64,000 nucleotides of DNA from Adenophora triphylla var. japonica (Eukaryota; Streptophyta; Magnoliopsida; Asterales; Campanulaceae), in the NCBI GenBank assembly GCA_022495995.1, contig JAFEMH010002335.1, positions 1-64,000 of the forward strand, written 5' to 3'. The notes beneath the pieces are model-generated. The model saw only the letters and a program-made list of their open reading frames with translations. It was not told the DNA's origin and searched no databases. The stretch's first letter is position 1. Every line of letters starts with the position of its first letter. Position numbers and translations under genes: made by a program. Shown here in pieces: positions 11,600-21,715 of this stretch.

Positions 11600-12160
11600 A
11601 AATTCCTAATCGCGACCTCCTCGGTCAGATCTTCGATTTTCCATCTCGACCTTTCGTGGTCAAATCCCTAATCGTGACCTCCTCGGTCCGATCTTCAATT
11701 TTCCATTTCGACTTTTCGTGGTCAAATCCCTAATCGCGACCTCCTCGGTCCGATCTCCAATTTTCCATCTCGACCTTTCGTGGTCAAATCCCTAATCGCG
11801 ACCTCCTCGGTCCGATCTCCAATTTCCATTTCGACCTTTCGTGGTCAAATCCCTAATCGCGACATCCTCGGTCCGATCCCCGATTTTCCATTTTCGACCT
11901 TTCGCGGTCAAATCACTAATCGCGACCTCCTCAGTCCGATCTCCGATTTTCCATCTCGACCCTTCGCGGTCAAATCCCTAATCGCGACCTCCTCGGTCCG
12001 ATCCCCGATTTTCCATCTCGACCCTTTACAGTCAAATCCCTAATCGCGACCTTCTCGGTCCGATCTCCGATTTTCCATATCGACCTTTCGCGGTCAAATC
12101 TCTAGTTGTGACCTCCTTGGTCCGATCTCCTATTTTCGATCTCTACCTCCCAAGGTCCAA
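11600..12160 (+). repeat. Tandem repeat, unit about 60 bp, E leader
   Basis: Eight to nine copies of a unit containing AATCCCTAATCGCGACCTCC, TCGGTCCGATCTCC and TTTCCATCTCGACCTTTCG. It lies just upstream of gag, unlike the other arrays, which are in 3' regions. Confidence 0.85.
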
Positions 12161-12422
12161 TCTTTTCCGATCAATCAGGCTTAGGAGAAAATGTGTTTTG
12201 AGCAAAAGTTAAGCAAAATAAGTGCATGTTACTTGAGCCTTCAGCCTAAACGCTTACCTCCGAATCTAAACCTCACTTACCCCAAGTCTAAACCTTGTCT
12301 ATCCCTTTCCCGCAGCGAGAAAGAAGTGGGCGAAAATACCAGGTCAGCAGCCTTTCAGTGCGGAAGCCTTAGGTTCTGACAATTCGGCAGAACCGTCAGT
12401 TTTGTCAGCTCAGAGAGTCAGA

Positions 12423-13916
12423 ATGGCAGATTTGACAAAAAAAAGTGAGGGTACAGGAAATCAGATGGTTAGGAAGGAAGAGTTAGTCCTGGCTTTGGAA
12501 AATACCCATAAGGTTCATGAAGAGCAGCTGTCACTGCTCATCGGTGCTCTCCGCCGCCATGGAGTTCAGGTAACAGTTGAGGCAAACGGTTCTCTGGTCA
12601 TGGTTGAAGACGAGACTCCAGAAACAGTGATCTCAGTCCCTCCATCCTATAACCAATACCCTTCATTATACATCCAATACCCTCCATCCTACAGCCAATA
12701 CCTTCCCCCATCTGCATACGATCCCTTGCCGTGGACAACTCCTCCTCAGTCCTTTCCAACATCCCAGGCCATCAAGGCTCCATCGTCCTCAGCTCCTCAG
12801 AATGGATCGGGTTTCATCACACCTGTTCCTGAGTTTCAGCAGTACCTGCCGGTTTATACTCCAACTTCACAGAATCAGTTTGAGCTATGTGGCTATGTTC
12901 TGAAGCCACTATACCCACCTGAATGCAATCATGAGTTGCTAAAAGAGAGTTCAGATGCCTCAAGTTTTCAGCTGTCACCCACAAAACTTAGTGAATTCAC
13001 CCGTCAGTTTCACCAGTCTGCGGCTGTGATTCCTTATATAGATAAGAACTTTGTTGCGAGTTCCAGTAACTCGAATGTTCCCGTTGACCCCCATGTGGCA
13101 ATATTGATGGAGAAAGTGAAACAAATGCAATAGAAGCTTGATCTCATGATGAGTACCAATACTCCCTTGACCCAAGACATCGAACCAGGCAAGGAAATGA
13201 TTCCACCAAGCATAACCCAATGCCACCAGCACCAAGCAGCAACCGTACCCAGCTCAGCACCAGTTCCTCACAAAGGAAAGAGTGTCGTAGCCTCCTTCAG
13301 CCAAATCCAACAATGGAACCAATTGGACAATGGAAATCCAAGTCTTGAGAACAACAATGTCTCCCAAAAACTCCGCTCCCTTCATTTTGACAATGTGGAG
13401 ATGCCTTTAAGCAAGATGCTGGAAGAGCTAATGAAAGAAAAGCTGATAAAGCCACTGGAGAATTGGAAGCCCAAGAACCCCAACGTTCGGTTGGATGAGT
13501 CTAAGCATTGTCTTTTCCATCAATACCCTGGGCACGACACTGATGATTGCTGCTATTTGAGGTATTGGATCCAGAAATTGATAGAAGATGGGAAGCTCGA
13601 GAACCTCCATGGGCCAAAAACAGAAAGCTGTGGTAAGAGGTCGATTCAGGAAGTGCTAGGTCAGAAACGTCAGCTTGATGATTTTGGGATGCCCATGAGC
13701 AAAGTTTTTGACGATTTGGTGAGACAAGGCCTTCTCAAATCTCTCGAGAATTATCAGCCGAGAAACCCACGTAACGTTGACAGAACCAAGTTCTGTGAAT
13801 ACCACAATCATTATGGTCACATGACAGACAAGTGTTTGAATCTGAGGAAAGAAATTCAAGGGTTGATCTACGAAGGAAAGCTCAAGTTCCCTGGCAGTCC
13901 AACCAGCGAAGAGTAG
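12423..13916 (+). pseudogene. Gag-like protein of E with duplicated CHHC knuckle module, one stop
   Basis: Starting at the first ATG (MADLTKKSEG), the frame runs about 497 codons and is broken only by a TAG at 13131-13133 (context CAATAGAAG). The N-terminus has a charged, probably coiled-coil segment (EELVLALENTHKVHEEQLSL), then a Tyr/Pro-rich repeat (SYNQYPS, YIQYPPSYSQY). The C-terminal half has two copies of a module: an amphipathic MPLSKMLEEL-type helix, a PLENWKPKNP-type link, and a C-x2-H-x4-H-x4-C knuckle (CLFHQYPGHDTDDC and CEYHNHYGHMTDKC). C has one such module. The capsid domain present in C is absent. Gag packages element RNA; without capsid this product may depend on a partner element. 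Confidence 0.8.
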
Positions 13917-14483
13917 TTAGGCTAGGGGTTACCTATCCTTAAGTAAGACTAAGAAAAAAAAATAGTCTCTCAGTCAACCTATCGTAGGTTCTAGTATTTT
14001 CCCCTTTCAATCATGTCCTCCTCGGACATTGTAATTAATCTTAAATCTTCTATAAAAGAGACTTCTTCTTTTCTTGCTAGACTTAAGACATTATTTGCAC
14101 ACCTACATTACACTTAATGAAATGGTTTTATTTTATATGATCACTTGCATTGCTCAACAAATAATCTCTTGAAATAATTAACGTTCCGATTAATCGGTGT
14201 GAGAAAGTCAACTAATGCCTTCCCCATACACTTTCCTTACCTCTCAAAAGCCTTCATCAAGCCATACTCCTCCCAAATCATGTCCTCATCGTCACCTTGG
14301 CCAAGTCAACGACGACGGTAACATCAAGAAACAACAAAAGGCCACTCAGCTTCAAAAGATTGACCCCATGTCGACAACAACCTAGGAGCTTGCCTTAGAC
14401 CTCAAGGGTATCAAGAAAGTTCAAGCAGGGGCTCGCCTTGGCCCTCAGGTGCTTCAAAAAAAAAAAGGGAAGAAAAAATCTTA
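13917..14483 (+). other. Noncoding stretch after gag (E)
   Basis: AT-rich sequence with no supported gene. It occupies the place where pol would be, but no pol remnant is readable. Confidence 0.6.
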
Positions 14484-14643
14484 GTGCAAAAAGAGTAATG
14501 CCCAGCTAGGCTGAAAATCCCAAAAAAGGGCGGTCTAGGCAAAAGACAGGTTGCACATAAAAAAATGTAGTGCAAAAAGAGTAATACCCAGCTAGGCTAA
14601 AAACCTTGTAAAGGGACAGTTTAGGCAAAAAACAGGGTTGCAC
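14484..14643 (+). other. Post-pol hairpin element, tandem duplicate (E)
   Basis: Two copies (14484-14556 and 14570-14643) have the form GTGCAAAAAGAGTAATxCCCA, hairpin, TAGGCAAAAxACAGG(G)TTGCAC. In copy 1 CTAGGCTG (14506-14513) pairs with CGGTCTAG (14531-14538) over 8 bp. The outer GTGCAA and TTGCAC are also complementary. B has one copy just after the integrase stop and C has a diverged one. Confidence 0.65.
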
Positions 14644-14986
14644 ACATAAAAAAAAATAAAAAAAATAAAATGAAATGAGGCCAAGGACCCAGCGTCACCA
14701 ATATAAAGCTTGACGGACAGGCAAAATCAAAGCTCGAAGAATATATGTTGTCGATAACAATAGGGCGGTCGAAGCAAAGGCAGAAGCATTTCATAAGCCT
14801 TTAGGCAAGTGCAAATCCTTTCTCCCCCAATGAAAGATGAAAATCAAAAGCAACCGTCCAAAATGACTTGGTCAAGGAATCATCCCGAGGCCCACGCCTC
14901 ATCATCCAATCTTCTCATCAGAGTCTTTTCACTAAAGGAACTACAAATCCCATTTCCCAAAGCCAGAAACAATCCGGCCAAGGCCG

Positions 14987-15028
14987 AACTACGGCGACCT
15001 GAGCTACTCACAATGAGGGGAGCGTAGG
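14987..15028 (+). other. ACTACG...CGTAGG hairpin, post-pol variant (E)
   Basis: AACTACGGCGACCTGAG... ends AGCGTAGG. Outer CTACG/CGTAG pairs. The inner stem here is CTCA-CAA-TGAG, where B has CCCTT/AAGGG and C has CCCCTT/AAGGGG. Confidence 0.6.
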
Positions 15029-15035
15029 CAACCAA

Positions 15036-15205
15036 AAATGGTCCGATCATAAGCATATTCAAATTCCAGAAAAATCCGGTCTCATCAATGACCTCTCCCA
15101 TAAGCATATTCAAATTCCAGAAAAATCCGGTCTCATCAAATGACCTTTCCCATAAACATATCCAAATCCCAGAAAACCTGGTCTCATCAATGCCCTCCCT
15201 ATACA
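15036..15205 (+). repeat. Tandem repeat, unit about 55 bp, three copies (E)
   Basis: The unit contains CATATTCAAATTCCAGAAAA, ATCCGGTCTCATCAA and TGACCTCTCCCATAA. The 128-codon minus-strand open frame across it is a by-product of the repeat. Confidence 0.8.
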
Positions 15206-16734
15206 CAAAGCTTTCTTTCACACCCATCCAACCTTGATCCGCGATAGTGGTTGACTTTCTCCTCATGATTAATCAAAATGTTTGTTCATAAGATTAGTGG
15301 TTGAATAACCCGAACATTAATAAAGGGTTTTAAGCAATCTTGTGATCATTGTAAATAAAACAAGTTTTCAGATGTCTTGACAAGTCTTCTTTTTCTACGT
15401 CTTAGGAAAAATAGTGCTAAACACTGATTTTCTATCAGCAGGGGCTTCTATACACTTTTACAAACCTTTCTACGCTTATACTCTCTCAAAAGAGTCAAAC
15501 CCAAAGCGAGTTTTTGTGCCTACGTCAAATAAGGCCATCAAAATAACACAAAATCGGGATCTATTTCCATCTTTCAAAAAATATGCCCATGCATGTATAA
15601 ATTTCTAAGAATCTTTTCTTTCACATCTTCTTAAGGTTGACTAATTGACTAAAGAAAATAAAAAAAAAGAAAAAAGATAGGTTTCCCTCTTTCGGCTACA
15701 ATTCGCATTGTGGCGCTCAACTCTTCAGATTTGGAGCTTTGAAGCCATTTCCTTAGACTGGGGCTTCTTCAGCCATTTTTTGGGGTCCGCATCGGGTTTC
15801 TCACCATGTCACAAAACGGATTCAGTCTTGGTCACATCAAACTCAGGATCACTTTCGCAATACCAATCAGATTGGGATTTTTTCTATGTCATCAGATTGG
15901 GGCTTCACCAAGTCACTTCTTCGAAACCTAAGACTTCACCTACTCAGTTCGTCCAACCGGGGCTTTGCAACCGGGGCTTTGCCAATGAAAGGATCTTTCC
16001 TTGCTTTAATAAGACATGGGGCTTTGCAGAAATTGTTCCTCAGACCGGGGCTCCGATAAGTCGCATCCACCCCTAGAAGAGAGGTTTGGTCATTTCGACA
16101 TCTGCTTTAGTCTTTGGTTCTAAAAACCTGTCAGCATCAGCTTCAAGTGTCAGAGTTTGAGAAAGGAACTCCAGCGTCAGAGTTTGAGAAAGGAACTTTA
16201 GTCAAGACTCAAGGTTTAAACCCAGTCTCAGCCCCAAGAGGAATTCTAGTCCACGTTGACAACATCTTAGCAACAACAACAGCTCATTCCGCACCCAAGG
16301 GATACGATCACACCTGCTCGAAACCTCTCTCAAACAGTTCCCAAACACATGCATCCAAACACATTGTTTCATAAAAATTCTCTCACATTGCCTTCCCACA
16401 AAAGAGTCAGCCCGTGGCTCATGTGACATGCACAAAGAAAATTAACCTTAAATACTTTTGCTCAAAATTTCCTCCTGGAAATCCTCGGTTATCACCAAAT
16501 GGGATAATGTTTCCTACGGGAAATCCTTCCGTTATCACCAAATGGGATAACGTCTCATCCAGGAATTTCCCGTTATCTCCAAATGGAATAACGATTTTCC
16601 CAAATCATCATCCGTAGCCTGGAAGGCTATAAATTACCCGGTCCGGAAGACCGTATAAATTTCCCAAATCGTATAAATCCTCTCCGTAAATCTCCTATAT
16701 CTCGGTTAGAATTAAATCAAATAGCCCTCGAGTT
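15206..16734 (+). other. Noncoding internal region of E
   Basis: No gene is supported. At 15730-16070 GGGGCTT words recur (GACTGGGGCTTCTTC, AACCGGGGCTTTGC and similar). At 16470-16600 GTTATCACCAAATGGGATAA-like words recur three times. Short open frames lack family features. Confidence 0.55.
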
Positions 16735-17235
16735 GTCAAGTTTTTCCAAACTTCACTCTACCTCTATCTCTCGATTCGAAAGGGACGAGAAGTACGCTCA
16801 AACTTTAGCTACCTCTATCACAAGTTGAGAAGTACGCTCAAGTTCTCCAAACTTAAGCTACCTCTATCACAGATTGAGAAGTACGCTCAAGTTCTCCAAA
16901 CTTAAGCTACCTCTATCACAGATTGAGAAGTACGCTCAAGTTCTCCAAACTTAAGCTACCTCTATCACAGATTGGAAGTACGCTCAGGTTCCTCAAACTT
17001 AAGCTACCTCTATCACAGATTGAGAAGTACGCTCAAGTTCTTCAAACTTAAGCTACCTCTATCACAAATTGAGAAGTACGCTCAAGTTTTCCAAACTTAA
17101 GCTACCTCTATCACAGATTGAGAAGTACGCTCAAACTTAAGCTACCTCTATCACAATTGAGAAGTACGCTCGTTCTCCAAACTTAAGCTACCTCTATCGC
17201 AGATTGAGAAGTACGCTCAAGTTATCCAAAGCTAA
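16735..17235 (+). repeat. Tandem repeat, unit about 51 bp (E)
   Basis: About ten copies of a unit with CTTAAGCTACCTCTATCACA and GATTGAGAAGTACGCTCAAG. It is homologous to the F array at 1-470 but independently expanded. Confidence 0.9.
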
Positions 17236-18159
17236 GCTACCCCTATCTCCTCGATAGTGACGTAGCTTTAGTCAATTCGTGTGACAACCTCCATTAATTG
17301 TCAATCAGATGACTCCTCCATTAATCGTCAAAACCTCAAGGATCCTGCACATTGTTCCTAACTATCTAGTGAGACTTAAACTACGACCAAGGCTTCGATT
17401 CCTCCCGGGATACGTGGTAGCCTTTCATAAAGGTCCACCATTCGACCACATTGGTCACGCCATGTTCCTCCATCACTCCTCGGTGAATTAGCCCCTCATA
17501 AAGGTCCAGGATATTTGACCATGTTAGTCACCTCTTCTTTCATCTAGCATATCCCCTTAGGATCAATCATTGACCTCTCAGGTCACGTTCCTTCTATCTC
17601 CCTAGCAAGGACTAGCTTCTCTTTGCCATTCCCCGTTAAAGATCAACCCTTCGACCTCTTTGGTCACTCAATTCCAACCCTTGAGAGCAACTCCCCAATT
17701 CCAAAGGTTTTGCGTAAAGCAGTTGAGCACATTGTGCGACAAAACTAGCCAACGGCTGCTAAGTCATGCGACACAACCATCCCAACATCGGACATCGCCA
17801 ATCTTCATTCAGCTTCCACCGGGGTACTCCCGACTTATCATTTCCGTTTAAGCATTAGTCAACCACTTTGCAAACAACACGGGAGAGGGTTCATTTACCC
17901 CATGCACACCCACGCATTCATCCACCGGTACATATACAAGTCAGAAATCCATTCAAGCCATCCATTCAAGCCATCTACCATACCATCATCCTTTCATAAA
18001 CTTGTGCAACAAAAGGAGCTAACAATGTACATACAAAATAAAAGAGACCAAGTCTGATCTTGTACAAAAGAGGTGCATAGCAAAGTAGCTGGATTAGGGC
18101 GTATGTTTTCTCAAAAAAGGTACAATAATCAAAAGTCATAATGATCTAAGGGGGGGGGA
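17236..18159 (+). other. F-like 3' UTR block and noncoding spacer (E)
   Basis: From 17236 to about 17690 the order matches F 430-1180: CCATTAATTGTCAATC repeats, an ACTACG...ACGTGG hairpin at 17379-17420, the TCATAAAGGTC unit, and AGCATATCCCCTTAGGATCA. Homology to F stops near 17690 and resumes near 21440. The rest, to 18159, has no supported feature. Confidence 0.65.
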
Positions 18160-20704
18160 CTACTCTGAATCATCTTCATCATCCTCCGAACCATCTTCAT
18201 CCTCTTCATCCTCGCCATCGTCCTCAGCCTCCTCAGGCTCGTCATCAGGGTCATCAGAGGGTGCCTCGTAGGCTACATTCCCCATGCTATAATAGTCACC
18301 AGGCTCGGTAATAACAACGGAGGCAAGCTCGCAGTCCGCGGCAGTCTTAGCCTCACCATCATCACTCTCGACGGGTCCGCGAAGAGGCACATTTGCATTC
18401 TTTGTCCAAAGCTTCGGTCCACTAATGCCCCCACTGGTGCCCGCGTCATCGAAACGGCCCTTCTTCTTTCTCGGTTGGCCAGTGGGGAGGTATGGATCGA
18501 ATCCCGCTGACCGGCACGGTTCTTCCAAAAACTTATGCCTTTCTCTCGGAGCTTGCCAATCATGCCCTGGGCGCGCCAATAAAAGCCCTGGTCAAATGCC
18601 TGTAAGCCTGGGCTGACACCTGTTACAAGCAGACATAATAAATATCAAAATGCAGTTATTGATAGCGGAAAGGGATGCAAGCAACTAAAAGACGCAAGGG
18701 ACAAGATTACAGATCTAGAACCTCGCGGGAGTAGCAAGCGATGAGTCTGTGCATATGTCAATATGAGCTCGCTGCATACGGCCGCCACCCTGGTAATCAA
18801 TGAAAGTCGGGGGCAAGGAGGTCTAGCCACATGACCGCCGAGGTCTCGCACCCTGAGCATCATAGCCAACTCCCGACCGCTGGGACTCGAAGCTTCCAGC
18901 CACATACAAGGTGTAATCTCCATCCCGTGCAAAGAGATGTGCCACCACGCCTACAATCGTAGCATCTACATTCGCCACCGGTGGCGAGGCGCCACATCTC
19001 TAGCCGGGGATCATCGTGATACGAGCATGCATATTGGGCCTATACTGCCTATACACCCTCTCCGCTAAGTATAAGGCATCTCCGGTCAGACCCACTAAAA
19101 GCTTGCGGCACCCGCAAAGTGAGTCACAAAGTCCAAGTCCTCATACCTCTCACTCCTGTGGAATAAAGCAAGGTTGTAGGGAGCTCCCTCGAAGTGGCAT
19201 TGTGTCGGATACGAGGAAGTTATCCTGCCCTCGACCTGCATTCTCGAGTCCGATGTCCGGCATTTTTAGTCCAGTGTCACGAGCCAGATATGTATCGCCA
19301 GAAACTCATCCCTCGATCCTCCAAGAATAACATCCGAACACCTCATATGCCCTGTGCATGAGACAAATCGGACAAAGTCAAATCATGGACGAGGGCTATG
19401 AATACAGATGTGTGTGCAAAGATAAGTAAGGACAAAGGGTTACCCTCAAAGGCTATTTGACAACAATCAAAAGACTTAGCCTCTCCTAGCTTATGTCATC
19501 TAGGGCCAAATACATCTCACCAACCCGCTTCTCCCAGACAAGTTACCAACAGACTCCCCAATCCCTCAAAAGCTCCAAGAGGGGCGGGCAAAGCTGGATG
19601 CCCCATTTGGGAAAACAAACATGTCGAAGCTCGCTTGAGGCATAAAGGCTCCTAATCCAACCTCTCAGCCCCTAAGCCGACTATCCTCGGGAATCATCAA
19701 AGATGGGAAGTATGCCCTAGCCTCGATCCTCAATAGCCCCGTGAATCTCCCCCAACTCATATCCATTGCCTTTCTTATCCGAGAGCAAACCAACCGGCTC
19801 CATCATCTCACCATCACCCAAGGGCTCGGGCTCAAGAATCGGCTCAATAGCAAAGATAGTCCGATCGGTGAATGGTAACCCCGATGATCAAAGTCATAAG
19901 GAGGATCGTGGCCTCACCCCAAGTAAAATGAAAGGTATTGGTGGTCTCCCACCGTAATTCCCTAAAGCCTTCATAAGCTCTACGCTCCTCTTAGTGCTAC
20001 CAATGGCCTCCGCCATCTCAAAAAATTGCCCAAGCCCACTGCGTATACCAAGCCTTTCGGGCGAATGCACCTGGTCGCCGAGCCGTAAGCTCCTCCAAAG
20101 TTTCCTAATCACCTCGGACGACCCTCGCGTGCGTAGCCCCCGGCAGTAAACACAGCCGCATGTATCGTAATTATCTCAGTCAATTATATATCATCATATT
20201 TTGGATGCAAATCATTGTTCTCTCTGGGTCCATCCCAAATGTTCAAAATACTTGGGTCCATCCCAATCTTTTTACAAAATATTCGGGTCCATCCCAATCC
20301 TTTCACAAAAAATGCTTGGGTCAATCCTGATCTTTTTTCATAAAAATACTTGGGTCAATCCTAACCTTTTCACAAAAAGCCGTTATCTTTGGTCCGTTTC
20401 CATGTTTTCTTTACGTAATTAGATTCAATTCGGCGGTACAAGCATTGCAATTTCAATTTTCTTCTAAAAGAACAATATCCCAAGCATGCAAATTTTTGAA
20501 ATAAAATTCAAAATCGGATGAATAGCGAGTTTTTTGGCAAGAAATCTTACCTCGCTTTCGCCAACTAGAGGTATGCTTATCCACCTGCGGGTAGAAATGT
20601 CCCCTCGTGGCTTGAGGAACAAATGGCCTGTGATTCCTCTTACTTTTCTTCCGTCGCTCAGCCAACTCTGCCTGTTGCACCGCCTTCTTCAAACGGGGAG
20701 GCAT
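18160..20704 (-). pseudogene. Antisense PMD (plant mobile domain) gene, decayed (E)
   Basis: It reads right to left. Exon 1 starts at ATG 20704 (MPPRLKKAVQQAELAERRKK) and probably ends at a GTAAG donor near 20550. A remnant of exon 2 at 19894-20112 keeps LGQFFEMAEAI-like and FHF/WGEAT-like pieces. Part of exon 3 (about 18700-18810) contains a DYQGG motif like the DYRGG of B. The C-terminal frame 18579-18160 ends in a strongly acidic tail (about 30 Asp/Glu/Ser), as does the B copy. Many stops and frameshifts are present. PMD proteins (MAIN/MAIL family) are known plant nuclear factors and TE passengers. The second antisense gene of B and C was not found in E. Confidence 0.65.
20210..20380 (-). 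repeat. Tandem repeat in PMD intron 1 (E)
   Basis: Four to five copies of a unit of about 38 bp containing TTGGGTCCATCCCAATC and TTTTCACAAAAA, lying between exons 1 and 2 of the antisense gene. Confidence 0.75.
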
Positions 20705-20828
20705 CGTGGTAAACGATTTCAACGATTGATCGGAGTTTGAAGCAAGAACCCTAGCTTTTCTCTTCTTTCTCTGCCCTTCCTCTCGGTGTCTTTTGGGGTA
20801 TTGTGTTTCAAAATGGCGAACTGGCTCG

Positions 20829-20882
20829 CATTTATTTAAACCTACCTGTATGGCCTGTTGAGCCGTGCGACTAAACTTGCCA
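20829..20882 (-). promoter_or_regulatory. Promoter of antisense PMD gene (E)
   Basis: On the minus strand a TATA-like GGTTTAAATAAA (20831-20842) lies about 127 bp before the ATG. Twenty bases upstream of it is the complement of CCGTGCGACTAAACTTGCCA (20863-20882), matching 18 of 20 bases with the repeated element of the E LTR promoter. Orientation relative to TATA is opposite to that in the LTR. Upstream, to about 21140, TTTTGCCCCTGTAGGCCC-like words repeat. Confidence 0.55.
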
Positions 20883-21169
20883 CTATGGCTTGTTTTTACA
20901 GTTTTGCCCCTGTAGGCCCAATTTCACAAGCTCCAGCCCATGTAGGCCTGTTTTACCTTTTGTGCCCCTGGCATTCCCAATCATATTTCTTAAATAAATC
21001 AATTTTTTCGAATGCCCTGTGGCCTATTTTACAAATTTACCCCTGTGGTCCATTTTATTATTTTGCCCCTAGCATTCTCAATTCCATCTCTCAAATAATT
21101 AGGAAAAATCCTAGGGTCCTTCCAATTTCTTTACAAAATCCATTAGGTCCTTCCCATTCTCCATCCAAA

Positions 21170-21432
21170 AATCCCCGTTATTCCCGAATGAAGGAATGAC
21201 ATCTCGCGATCTCCGTTATTCCCGAATGAAGGAATAACATTTCGCCCTCTCTCGCGATCTCCGTTATTCCCGAACGAAGGAATAACATTTCGCTCTCTTT
21301 CGATCTCCGTTATTCCAGAATGAAGGAATAACATTTCGACCTCTCTCGCGATCTTCGTTGTTCCCGAACGAAGGAATAACATTTCGCTCTCTTTCGATCT
21401 CCGTTACTCCAGAATGAAGGAATAACATTTCG
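21170..21432 (+). repeat. Tandem repeat, unit about 50 bp, 3' UTR of E
   Basis: Five to six copies containing CTCCGTTATTCCCGAATGAA and GGAATAACATTTCG with TCTCTCGCGAT linkers. Part of the unit is itself an inverted repeat (GTTATTCC...GGAATAAC). Confidence 0.85.
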
Positions 21433-21448
21433 ACCTAGTAAAAGTTCG

Positions 21449-21592
21449 AACTACGACCTGGCTTGATTCCTCCGGAATACGTAGGTAGCCTACATTAGGT
21501 TCAGCCAATTCGTCACATGTGACACCCCTTTCCCCAGCGGATCTTTTTCCGAACTACGATCATGGCTTGATTCCTCCGGGATACGTAGGTAG
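21449..21592 (+). other. Two ACTACG...CGTAGG hairpins before the 3' LTR (E)
   Basis: Copies are at 21449-21486 (inner stem TTCC-TCC-GGAA) and 21552-21589 (inner stem TCC-TCCG-GGA). They correspond to the F copies at 1181 and 1292. Confidence 0.6.
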
Positions 21593-21699
21593 CCTTCCAA
21601 AGGTCCAGCCACTCGACCACCTCGGTCACCCAATCCATCTCGGCAGTTCGCCAGATTGGATCCTTGTTTATCGACAACCCCACTCGCCCTGCAAGTGAC

Positions 21700-21715
21700 G
21701 TTGCTGAGGGGCTTT
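21700..21715 (+). promoter_or_regulatory. Polypurine tract of E
   Basis: GTTGCTGAGGGGCTTT directly precedes the 3' LTR; compare GTTGCCGAGGGCTC in F and CGCCGAGGGGCTAC in B. Confidence 0.7.

Larger units (their letters stand above)
10122..12422 (+). other. 5' leader of E
   Basis: This is noncoding sequence between the truncated 5' LTR and the gag ATG. It contains a repeated stretch with TCTGCCAAAATTCCGACAAG and AAATTGGCAAGATCTTGAC around 10880-11090, the conserved leader hairpin at 11391-11409, and a tandem array at 11600-12160. Short open frames here look incidental. Confidence 0.7.
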
